This document shows positions 56,983 through 64,000 of a DNA stretch of 64,000 nucleotides, piece by piece. Position numbers and translations under genes: made by a program. The stretch is from Prevotella sp. (GTDB taxonomy: Bacteria > Bacteroidota > Bacteroidia > Bacteroidales > Bacteroidaceae), in the NCBI GenBank assembly GCA_017443345.1, contig JAFSNR010000171.1, positions 1 to 64,000 on the forward strand. Direction: 5' to 3'. How positions within the stretch are numbered: the stretch's first letter is position 1; the number at the start of each line of letters is the position of its first letter. Below the pieces are notes generated by a model, which had not been told where the DNA came from, did not search any database, and saw only the letters and a program-made list of their open reading frames with translations.

Positions 56983-58827
56983 AACCCTTATTCCTCCCTT
57001 ATCGGCCGAGCTGACGCTCTGCGCATAAGCCCTCAGCGCCTTGCTGACTACACGATTCCGCTTCAACGGCTGCTGCGGACGTGCTGCCAATTCTTCATCG
57101 GAGAGCTTGACATTAATCGAACGACTCGGGATATCAATCACGATGATGTCTCCATCCTTGATCTTACCGATATTACCACCATTGGCAGCCTCGGGCGAGA
57201 TATGGCCGATACTCAGTCCTGATGTTCCGCCAGAGAAACGTCCATCGGTAATCAACGCACACTCTTTACCCATGTGCATACTCTTAATATAGGAGGTCGG
57301 ATACAACATCTCCTGCATACCCGGACCACCCTTAGGACCCTCGTGGGTGATGACCACACAGTCGCCCTTCTTGACCTTGCCACCAAGGATACCCTCACAT
57401 GCATCTTCCTGAGAGTCAAAGACCACTGCCGGACCCTCGAAATGCCACAGGCTCTCATCAACGCCTGCGGTCTTCACCACACAACCGTCCTGGGCAATAT
57501 TACCAAAGAGCACAGCGAGTCCACCGTCCTTCGTATAGGCATGCTCCAAATCGCGGATACATCCCTCAGCACGGTCGGTATCGAGACTCTCCCACTCTTC
57601 CGACTGGGAACCCATCTTCGTCGAGAAACGGTTACCAGGGGCACTGTAATAGATTTTTATTTTATCTGTCTCTTCTTCCTTGCCTCTTCCTACTGTCTCG
57701 CTACCCTCTTCCTTCTGTCTTGCTACGATTTTCGCAGTAATGTCATAACATTTCATCGCCTCGGCCAAAGTCATACCATCGACACGGATAGCAGAACCGT
57801 CAATTAGACCGCCCTTCGAAAGCTCATTCAGGATGCCGAGAATACCACCGGCACGTCCGCACTCCTGAACACTATACTTCTGGGTGTTCGGGGCCAACTT
57901 ACAAAGACAAGGCACTCTGCGCGAAAGTTCGTCGATATCCTTCATCGTAAAGTCAGCACCAGCCTCCTGGGCCACTGCCAACAGGTGCAGCACGGTATTC
58001 GTACTTCCTCCCATCGCAATGTCTAGTGCCATCGCGTTCATAAAGGCCTTACGGGTAGCGATCGAACGAGGCAATACGCTCTCATCACCATCCTCGTAAT
58101 AAGCAAACGCATTCTTCACCACCTGACGGGCTGCGGCCTTGAACAACTCAATACGATTGGTATGGGTAGCCAAAATGGTACCATTTCCTGGCAACGACAG
58201 TCCGATAGCCTCCGTCAAAGAGTTCATCGAGTTGGCCGTAAACATACCCGAACAACTACCGCAGCCCGGACAAGCACAAGCCTCGAGTTCCTTCATATCC
58301 TCATCACTTACCGTAGGATCAGCGCCTTTCACCATCGCCGTAATCAGGTCGGCATTCTCACCGCGCCAGCGGCCTGCCTCCATCGGACCACCCGAACAGA
58401 ACACCGTCGGGATATTCAGTCGCATCGAGGCCATCAGCATACCTGGCGTCACTTTGTCGCAGTTGGAGATACAAATCATCGCATCAGCCTTGTGGGCATT
58501 GACCATATATTCTACGGAGTCGGCGATAATATCACGCGAGGGCAATGAATACAACATACCGTCATGTCCCATAGCGATACCATCATCAATGGCGATGGTA
58601 TTAAACTCAGCGGCATAACAGCCCATCTTCTCGATCTCCTCGCGAACAATCTGCCCAATCTCATGCAGATGGGTATGTCCCGGAACAAACTGGGTAAATG
58701 AGTTCACTATGGCAATAATGGGCTTACCAAACTGCTCATGTTTCATACCTGTGGCCACCCAAAGGGCACGGGCGCCGGCCATACGTCTGCCCTCCGTGCA
58801 TACCGCACTTCTTAACTGATGCTTCAT
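56974..58827 (-). CDS. ilvD: Dihydroxy-acid dehydratase
   Basis: 617 residues. Fe-S dehydratase for the third step of valine/isoleucine synthesis. Cluster and metal motifs [34 protein letters not shown] and the C-terminal [19 protein letters not shown] are intact. First gene of the ilvD-B-N run, with a promoter upstream. Odd: residues about 366-385 ([20 protein letters not shown]) form a charged low-complexity insert, encoded by a 22-bp tandem pair, where I remember a short linker in relatives. Confidence 0.96.
   Translation of the reverse strand: MKHQLRSAVCTEGRRMAGARALWVATGMKHEQFGKPIIAIVNSFTQFVPGHTHLHEIGQIVREEIEKMGCYAAEFNTIAIDDGIAMGHDGMLYSLPSRDIIADSVEYMVNAHKADAMICISNCDKVTPGMLMASMRLNIPTVFCSGGPMEAGRWRGENADLITAMVKGADPTVSDEDMKELEACACPGCGSCSGMFTANSMNSLTEAIGLSLPGNGTILATHTNRIELFKAAARQVVKNAFAYYEDGDESVLPRSIATRKAFMNAMALDIAMGGSTNTVLHLLAVAQEAGADFTMKDIDELSRRVPCLCKLAPNTQKYSVQECGRAGGILGILNELSKGGLIDGSAIRVDGMTLAEAMKCYDITAKIVARQKEEGSETVGRGKEEETDKIKIYYSAPGNRFSTKMGSQSEEWESLDTDRAEGCIRDLEHAYTKDGGLAVLFGNIAQDGCVVKTAGVDESLWHFEGPAVVFDSQEDACEGILGGKVKKGDCVVITHEGPKGGPGMQEMLYPTSYIKSMHMGKECALITDGRFSGGTSGLSIGHISPEAANGGNIGKIKDGDIIVIDIPSRSINVKLSDEELAARPQQPLKRNRVVSKALRAYAQSVSSADKGGIRVID
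57683..57726 (-). repeat. 22-bp tandem pair inside ilvD
   Basis: Two 22-bp copies, 57683-57704 and 57705-57726, differ at two positions; both end in TGTCT[CT]GCTAC. A degenerate third copy follows toward 57666. They code for the charged insert of IlvD. Confidence 0.85.
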
Positions 58828-58870
58828 ATCTTGAATTTACTTTTTTACCTTTTTACCTTTATTTTAGGTG

Positions 58871-58901
58871 CAAAAATACATTAAATCCGTCAAATAGCCA
58901 A
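58871..58901 (-). promoter_or_regulatory. ilvD-B-N promoter
   Basis: On the minus strand TTG (58901-58899), 20 nt, TATTTTTG (58878-58871). Confidence 0.6.
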
Positions 58902-58920
58902 CTATTTCGGGAAAATTTCG

Positions 58921-58928
58921 TATATTTG
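58921..58928 (+). promoter_or_regulatory. -7 box for the GH2 gene
   Basis: TATATTTG, 34 nt before the ATG at 58963; divergent from the ilvD promoter. Confidence 0.5.
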
Positions 58929-58962
58929 TACCCAAATTATTGATTACTAATGACAAATTGAA

Positions 58963-61446
58963 ATGAAAACGACCTTCTTTTCGCTGTTCTTGATGGCCGC
59001 CACAACAGCCACTACAGCCCAGACACAACATGCCACCACCCTTACTGAAGACTGGCAATTTTCACACGACAAACAGACATGGCAGACCGTTAGCGTTCCT
59101 CACGACTGGGCCATAGCCGGACCCTTCGACAAGAAATGGGACCTGCAGATGGTGGCCATCGAACAGAATGGTGAGAAAGAGGCCACAGAAAAGAGTGGCC
59201 GCTCGGGTGCCCTACCCTGGATTGGTAAGGGCCACTACAAGCGTACCATCACCATCCCAGCCAACTGCAAACACGCAGAACTGCTCTTCGACGGTGCCAT
59301 GGCAGAGCCTACCGTCTATCTCAACGGTCAGAAGGCGGGCTACTGGGCCTACGGCTACAACACCTTCCGTGTGGATATCACGCCCTTTATGAAAGCAGGC
59401 GATAATCTCTTGGAGGTTGACCTCCAGAATGTCGAGGAGAGCTCGCGCTGGTACCCCGGCGCCGGCATCTACCGTCCCGTCACACTCATCACCACAGGCA
59501 ACAACTGGATTGACCCCTGGAAGACTTTCATCCGCACCCGTGAACTCGCCACTGACAAGGCCATCATCGACGTCACCATCGGCTCTGGTAGTCCGCTCGA
59601 CGCCCAACTGGGCTTCGAGGTTGAACTCCGCGATGCCAAAGGCAAACTCGTGGGTCATGAGCACGCCTCAGACATCGACGACAACGGTGAGGCCCACATG
59701 ACCTTCACCGTTCTGAATCCCCAGCCTTGGTCGCCCGAATCGCCTTATCTGTATACAGCCCACATCAAATACATGCAGAACGGAGAACAGCTCGACGCCC
59801 TCACCCAGAAGTTCGGTATCCGTACCGTCAAGGTCTCTAAGGAGGGTGGTTTCCAACTCAATGGCATCACCCGTAAGATCAAGGGTGTCTGTCTCCACCA
59901 CGACCTTGGTCCACTCGGTGCCGCCATCAACAAGGCTGCCCTCATCCGTCAGATCAAAACGATGAAGGACATGGGCTGCGATGCCATCCGTACCTCACAC
60001 AACATGCCCTCCCAAATGCAAATGGATATCTGCGACTCCTTAGGTATGATGGTCATGGCCGAGAGCTTCGACATGTGGGTCTATCCCAAATGTAAGAATG
60101 GCTATGCCCGCTTCTTCAAGGACTGGTGGTACAAGGACATCGAACACCTCATCCTCGCTAACCGCAATCACCCCAGCATCATCATGTGGAGTATCGGTAA
60201 CGAGATTCCCGAACAGGGTTCTGAGGAAGGCAGACAAATATCCATCCGCCTGCAAGACGCTTGTCATGCCCTCGACCCCACCCGTCCTGTCACTCAGGGT
60301 CTCGACCATGCCGAGGCTTCTATCGAGAGTGGGGTCGCCAAGGTGATGGACGTACCTGGCTTCAACTACCGCGTACATAAATATGGTAATAGCATCAAAC
60401 AACTGCCTCAGGGATTCCTCCTGGGTTCCGAGACGGCCTCTACTGTCAGCTCCAGAGGCGTGTATAAGTTCCCCGTAGCAGTAACAGACAACTCGCAATA
60501 TGCCTCATGGTCACCCAACTACATCCCCGACGCCATCAAGAAGGCCGACGGTCAATGTTCTTCCTACGATCTGGAATACTGCTCATGGAGTAACCTACCC
60601 GATGATGACTGGGTATGGCAGGATGACAAGGACTGGGTCATCGGTGAGTTCGTGTGGACAGGTTATGACTATCTCGGAGAACCGACTCCCTACGATGAGT
60701 ACTGGCCCTCACGCAGCAGTTACTTCGGCATCTGCGACCTCGCCGGCCTGCCCAAGGACCGCTACTACCTCTACCGCTCCCACTGGAACACGGCAGAGCA
60801 CACCATCCACCTCCTCCCCCATTGGAGTTGGGGTCTCTCAAAGAAGGACAAGGGGAATCGCATCGGCAAGGTGACACCCGTCTACTGCTACACCGACTAT
60901 CCCTCTGGCGAACTCTTCGTCAACGGCAAGAGTCAGGGCCGTATCACCAAGAATCCTGCTGAGCGCCTCGACCGCTATCGCCTACGCTGGAACAATGTGA
61001 AGTACGAACCTGGCGAGATCAAAGTCGTGGTCTATGATACCAACGGCAACCCCGCTGGCGAACAGACCATCAAGACTGCTGGTACCCCTGCCAATTTAAA
61101 ATTTGATGTCTGGACTCAGAACACATCTCTAACCCCTAACCCCTCACCACTAACCACTGGCGACGACCTCGCTTTCATCACGGTCTCACTCACCGATGCC
61201 CAGGGCACACTGATACCTCAGGCCGATGATCAACTCACCTTCGAGGTCAGCGGAGCCGGCACCTTCGAAGCCGTCTGCAATGGCGATGCCAAGAGTCTGG
61301 AATCCTTCAAGCAGCCAACGATGAAACTTTTCAACGGCCAACTGGTTGTCATTGTCCGCAGTGCAAAGACACCAGGCACCCTGACATTGAAAGTGACGGA
61401 TGAGAAGCTGAAAATCAGTAATTCCATTGACATCACAGTCCAATAA
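58963..61446 (+). CDS. Secreted GH2 beta-galactosidase-like glycoside hydrolase
   Basis: 827 residues with a signal peptide (FFSLFLMAATTATTAQ). Order: sugar-binding jelly roll (DWQFSHDKQTWQTVSVPHDWAI), Ig-like domain, TIM barrel, then C-terminal beta domains. Acid/base Glu414 lies in MWSIGNEIPEQ and the nucleophile Glu490 in FLLGSETAST, as in GH2. The substrate may be a galactoside or another glycan; plant or host polysaccharide breakdown is likely but not shown. No SusC/D genes are in the window. Odd: residues 722-733 (SLTPNPSPLTTG) in an interdomain linker are encoded by a heptad repeat array. Confidence 0.93.
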   Translation: MKTTFFSLFLMAATTATTAQTQHATTLTEDWQFSHDKQTWQTVSVPHDWAIAGPFDKKWDLQMVAIEQNGEKEATEKSGRSGALPWIGKGHYKRTITIPANCKHAELLFDGAMAEPTVYLNGQKAGYWAYGYNTFRVDITPFMKAGDNLLEVDLQNVEESSRWYPGAGIYRPVTLITTGNNWIDPWKTFIRTRELATDKAIIDVTIGSGSPLDAQLGFEVELRDAKGKLVGHEHASDIDDNGEAHMTFTVLNPQPWSPESPYLYTAHIKYMQNGEQLDALTQKFGIRTVKVSKEGGFQLNGITRKIKGVCLHHDLGPLGAAINKAALIRQIKTMKDMGCDAIRTSHNMPSQMQMDICDSLGMMVMAESFDMWVYPKCKNGYARFFKDWWYKDIEHLILANRNHPSIIMWSIGNEIPEQGSEEGRQISIRLQDACHALDPTRPVTQGLDHAEASIESGVAKVMDVPGFNYRVHKYGNSIKQLPQGFLLGSETASTVSSRGVYKFPVAVTDNSQYASWSPNYIPDAIKKADGQCSSYDLEYCSWSNLPDDDWVWQDDKDWVIGEFVWTGYDYLGEPTPYDEYWPSRSSYFGICDLAGLPKDRYYLYRSHWNTAEHTIHLLPHWSWGLSKKDKGNRIGKVTPVYCYTDYPSGELFVNGKSQGRITKNPAERLDRYRLRWNNVKYEPGEIKVVVYDTNGNPAGEQTIKTAGTPANLKFDVWTQNTSLTPNPSPLTTGDDLAFITVSLTDAQGTLIPQADDQLTFEVSGAGTFEAVCNGDAKSLESFKQPTMKLFNGQLVVIVRSAKTPGTLTLKVTDEKLKISNSIDITVQ
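61127..61158 (+). repeat. AACCNCT heptad array, in frame inside the GH2 gene
   Basis: About 4.5 heptads giving S-L-T-P-N-P-S-P-L-T-T. TCA replaces TAA in the frame, as in the other coding copies. Confidence 0.88.
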
Positions 61447-61449
61447 AAC

Positions 61450-61477
61450 GAATCCCCTGCCGATTGGCAGGGGATTC
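61450..61477. terminator. Bidirectional terminator between GH2 and oxidoreductase genes
   Basis: GAATCCCCTGCC (61450-61461), loop GATT, GGCAGGGGATTC (61466-61477), followed by ATCTTTTATTT; the genes on both sides converge here. Confidence 0.9.
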
Positions 61478-61482
61478 ATCTT

Positions 61483-62028
61483 TTATTTCACTTCCTCAAT
61501 AATCTTAGCACCTTCTTTCAGTGCCTCCATATTCAGAGGAATCAGTCCATGATGGCGCTCAGGCAGGGTCTTCTTCAAAGCCTTCTCCACACCCTTGTCA
61601 CTGACAACAGGGGCAACCTTCAGCAGACCACCCAGTACGATCATGTTGAACACCTTACCGTTCTTCATCTCAGCAGCCTTGTCCATAGCGTTGATCTCAT
61701 AAACGGTGATATCTTTACGAGTGGGTTTATTGATGATACCAAAGCCGTCGTAGATCAGAATACCACCGGGCTTGATCTTCGGCTCGAACTTCTCGAGTGA
61801 AGGTTGGTTCAGTACCACAGCAATATCATACTTGCTGAGGATAGGCGAAGAGATACGCTCGTCGCTCACGATCACCGTTACGTTGGCTGTACCACCACGC
61901 TGCTCAGGTCCGTATGCAGGCATCCAAGTCACCTCTTTATCCTCCATCAGTCCTGAATAGGCCAGAATCTTACCCATCGAGAGCACACCCTGACCTCCGA
62001 AACCTGAAATTATAATTTCCTTTTTCAT
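61483..62028 (-). CDS. 2-oxoacid:ferredoxin oxidoreductase, gamma subunit
   Basis: 181 residues. Starts MKKEIIISGFGGQGVLSMGKILA, the glycine-rich signature of the gamma subunit family, and has the family segment AYGPEQRGGTANVTVIVS. It forms a complex with the TPP-binding beta and the alpha subunit encoded upstream; the complex oxidises a 2-oxoacid to an acyl-CoA while reducing ferredoxin. Substrate (2-oxoglutarate or branched-chain 2-oxoacids) is not fixed by sequence alone. 134 nt after the beta gene, the gap being filled by short repeats. Confidence 0.93.
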   Translation of the reverse strand: MKKEIIISGFGGQGVLSMGKILAYSGLMEDKEVTWMPAYGPEQRGGTANVTVIVSDERISSPILSKYDIAVVLNQPSLEKFEPKIKPGGILIYDGFGIINKPTRKDITVYEINAMDKAAEMKNGKVFNMIVLGGLLKVAPVVSDKGVEKALKKTLPERHHGLIPLNMEALKEGAKIIEEVK

Positions 62029-62062
62029 ACAAATTATCTTTTTAAGACAGAGTATCTTTTTT

Positions 62063-62149
62063 AAAGACAGAGTAACATATTAACATATTAATCATTACTC
62101 TTGGTATTCTGTTTTTTGTCTTTATTTGTTATTCTGTTACTATGTCTTT
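62063..62149. repeat. Inverted pair of AAAGACAGAGTAACA-type repeats
   Basis: AAAGACAGAGTAACA (62063-62077) and TGTTACTATGTCTTT (62135-62149) match at 14 of 15 positions as inverted arms, 57 bp apart. Additional part copies flank them (for example at 62154-62164, touching the beta-subunit stop codon). Confidence 0.75.
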
Positions 62150-62162
62150 CTTATTACTATGT

Positions 62163-62930
62163 CTAAATCGTAGTGTCTTTGAGGTCGCCTTTGGGATAGA
62201 AGGGGAACATATTCTCCTTCATCCATTCATTAGCCTTTGCAGGAGTAAGCTTCCAACCGCTGTTACAGGTTGACACAAACTCAACGAGACTTGAACCCTT
62301 ACCAGCCATTGAAGCTTCGAATGCCTTACGCAAAGCCTTCTTGGCCTTATTGATAGAGGCAACACTCTCTACGCTCTGACGAGTTACATAGCAAGTTCCC
62401 TCCAGACCAGCTGCGATATCAGCCATCTTCAGGGGATAACCATGCAACTGCGGATCACGGCCATAAGGACATGTAGAGGTCTTCTGACCAATCAGCGTCG
62501 TAGGAGCCATCTGACCACCCGTCATACCATAGATAGCATTATTAACGAAGATGATCACGATGTTTTCACCGCGATTCAGCGCGTGGATGGTCTCACAAGT
62601 ACCGATACAAGCGAGGTCGCCATCACCCTGATAGGTGAACACCAGACGATCAGGCCAGCAGCGCTTGATACCAGTAGCCAGTGCGGGAGCACGACCATGG
62701 GCAGCCTCCTGCCAGTCTATATCTATATAATTGTACGCGAAGACAGCACAGCCTACAGGCGATACACCTACGGCCTTGTCTTCCATACCCATCTCTTCGA
62801 TGACTTCGGCAATGAGCTTATGCACCACACCGTGACTACAGCCCGGGCAGTAGTGCATATTGTTGTCGTTCATCAGCGTCGGCTTCTTGCAGACGATGTT
62901 CTCTGGTTGAACTATTTGATTTCTATCCAT
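62163..62930 (-). CDS. 2-oxoacid:ferredoxin oxidoreductase, beta (TPP-binding) subunit
   Basis: 255 residues. CPGCSHGVVHKL is the typical N-terminal motif, and GDGDLACIGTCETIHALNRGENIVIIFVNN is the TPP/Mg-binding motif. The YGMTGGQMAPTT segment follows as in KorB/VorA-type subunits. It is 4 nt after the alpha gene. Works as the catalytic subunit in the same complex as its neighbours. Its stop overlaps a short repeat copy. Confidence 0.94.
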   Translation of the reverse strand: MDRNQIVQPENIVCKKPTLMNDNNMHYCPGCSHGVVHKLIAEVIEEMGMEDKAVGVSPVGCAVFAYNYIDIDWQEAAHGRAPALATGIKRCWPDRLVFTYQGDGDLACIGTCETIHALNRGENIVIIFVNNAIYGMTGGQMAPTTLIGQKTSTCPYGRDPQLHGYPLKMADIAAGLEGTCYVTRQSVESVASINKAKKALRKAFEASMAGKGSSLVEFVSTCNSGWKLTPAKANEWMKENMFPFYPKGDLKDTTI

Positions 62931-62934
62931 AGCC

Positions 62935-64000
62935 TTACATTACCTTTTTAAGTGCATTAACAATTTCTTCGGGATCGGGAACGATACCACCCAGACGTCC
63001 GAACTGCTCTACGGGCACAGCGCCATTCACAGCAAGGCGAACATCCTGTACCATCTGTCCGGCATTGATCTCAGCTACGAGGATACCCTTTACCTTCTTA
63101 GAGAGTGCAGCAATCTGCTTCTCGGGGAACGGGAACAGAGTGATAGGACGGAACAGACCTACCTTGATACCCTGCTCACGGGCAATCTCTACACTCTTCT
63201 CAGCGATACGAGCTGCAGAACCGAAGGCTACGATTGCATACTCAGCATCGTCCATCAGCTGCTCCTCGAAGCGAACCTCGTTCTCCTGAATCTTAGCATA
63301 TTTCTCCTGAAGGGCGATGTTACGCTGCTCCATAATCTCTGGCTTCAGCTCCAGAGAGGTGATAACCACACGCTCACGATTCTTTGGCTTACCAGTAGAA
63401 GCCCAAGGACACTGGGCAATCACCTCCTCGTCAGTACGACGGGGCTTGAATGGAGGCAGAACAACCTTCTCCATCATCTGACCAATCACACCATCGCTCA
63501 GAATCATAGCAGGATTGCGATACTTGAATGCCAACTCGAAGGCCAAGTCAACGAAATCTGCCATCTCCTGAACAGAAGAAGGAGCCAGAACAATCACCTT
63601 GTAGTCGCCATTACCACCACCACGGGTAGCCTGGAAATAGTCACCCTGTGAAGGCTGGATGGTTCCCAGACCGGGACCTCCACGCTGAACGTTCACAAAC
63701 ACACCTGGCACCTCGGCACCAGCCATATACGTGATACCCTCCTGCATCAGAGCGATACCAGGAGAACTTGAAGAGGTCATCGCACGCTTACCGGCACCGG
63801 CAGCACCATAGACCATATAAATAGAGGCCAGCTCACTCTCAGCCTGAACCACCTGCATACCAGTGGTTTCCCAAGGCTTCAGCTCTGCCAAAGTCTCAAT
63901 CACTTCACTCTGCGGAGTAATAGGATAGCCGAAATAGCCGTCGCATCCGCAACGAATAGCAGCATGGGCGATAGCCTCATTGCCTTTCATCAACACAACT
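62935..64000 (-). CDS. vorB: 2-oxoacid:ferredoxin oxidoreductase, alpha subunit (N-terminus beyond the window)
   Basis: At least 355 residues; the frame continues past position 64000 (VVLMKGNEA at the edge), so the GTG at 63996 is probably not the true start. GYPITPQSEV is the conserved alpha-subunit motif and SSSSPGIALMQEGITYMAGAEVP follows. The C-terminal part has the transketolase C-like domain (GLFRPITLFPFPE). The length and sequence match proteins annotated as VorB in Bacteroidales, from memory. A small ferredoxin-like delta subunit may lie further upstream, outside the window. Confidence 0.9.
   Translation of the reverse strand, partial: VVLMKGNEAIAHAAIRCGCDGYFGYPITPQSEVIETLAELKPWETTGMQVVQAESELASIYMVYGAAGAGKRAMTSSSSPGIALMQEGITYMAGAEVPGVFVNVQRGGPGLGTIQPSQGDYFQATRGGGNGDYKVIVLAPSSVQEMADFVDLAFELAFKYRNPAMILSDGVIGQMMEKVVLPPFKPRRTDEEVIAQCPWASTGKPKNRERVVITSLELKPEIMEQRNIALQEKYAKIQENEVRFEEQLMDDAEYAIVAFGSAARIAEKSVEIAREQGIKVGLFRPITLFPFPEKQIAALSKKVKGILVAEINAGQMVQDVRLAVNGAVPVEQFGRLGGIVPDPEEIVNALKKVM

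Overview
The window looks like a chromosomal segment of a Bacteroidales bacterium, most like Prevotellaceae. The reasons are Bacteroidetes-type promoters (TTTG, about 20 nt, TAnnTTTG), a type V (FimA/Mfa1-like) fimbrial locus, secreted proteins with T9SS-like C-terminal tails, a signal-peptide-bearing C1 peptidase, a DUF3575 protein and the Bacteroidales form of the ilv genes. No rRNA or tRNA gene and no CRISPR array was seen.

Layout. 1-460: the end of one unknown gene and a remnant of a Cthe_2159-like surface protein. 549-18889: mostly housekeeping genes: ligA, a secreted protein plus acyltransferase pair, a patatin-like phospholipase, trmD, trpS, a Xaa-Pro aminopeptidase, a bleomycin-hydrolase-like peptidase, recJ-recQ, a PurF-like protein without the catalytic cysteine, a four-helix-bundle (IVS/S23-type) gene flanked by inverted repeat arrays, a MaoC-like protein, ilvC and an acyl-ACP thioesterase. 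18892-54587: an accessory block read entirely leftward. It holds a TPR/AraC-type membrane regulator, a DUF3575 protein, a major fimbrillin-like lipoprotein, a FimB/Mfa2-type anchor, three further fimbrillin-like lipoproteins, a giant 3848-residue repeat protein, a 453-residue BspA-like protein, a second giant protein of about 3789 residues, and an Rpn-type PD-(D/E)XK nuclease. 54611-58827: ilvN, ilvB, ilvD. 58963-61446: a GH2 beta-galactosidase-like enzyme. 61483-64000: three subunits of a 2-oxoacid:ferredoxin oxidoreductase, the last cut by the window edge.

How it fits together. In related Bacteroidales, as I remember them, ilvD-ilvB-ilvN-thioesterase-ilvC form one run. Here a block of about 35.7 kb lies between ilvN and the thioesterase gene, on the same strand and with almost no spare DNA at either junction (23 nt and 2 nt). 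The block looks like a fimbria/adhesin island. The two giant proteins carry about 38 and 33 copies of a V-[YF]-G-G-G motif that probably builds long beta-solenoids, placed at opposite ends of the two chains.

The second theme is an unusual density of short tandem repeats with non-triplet or odd periods: 7 bp AACCNCT, 7 bp AAGTGAA, 9 bp CTAGNNNNA, 11 bp, and a 22 bp pair. They sit at gene ends, often supplying stop codons. The AACCNCT family also occurs in frame inside ligA, the Xaa-Pro aminopeptidase, recQ and the GH2 gene, always in the frame that encodes an LTPNPSPLT-like peptide. Two arrays form 33 bp inverted repeats around the four-helix-bundle gene. All calls come from reading the sequence; no database search was run.
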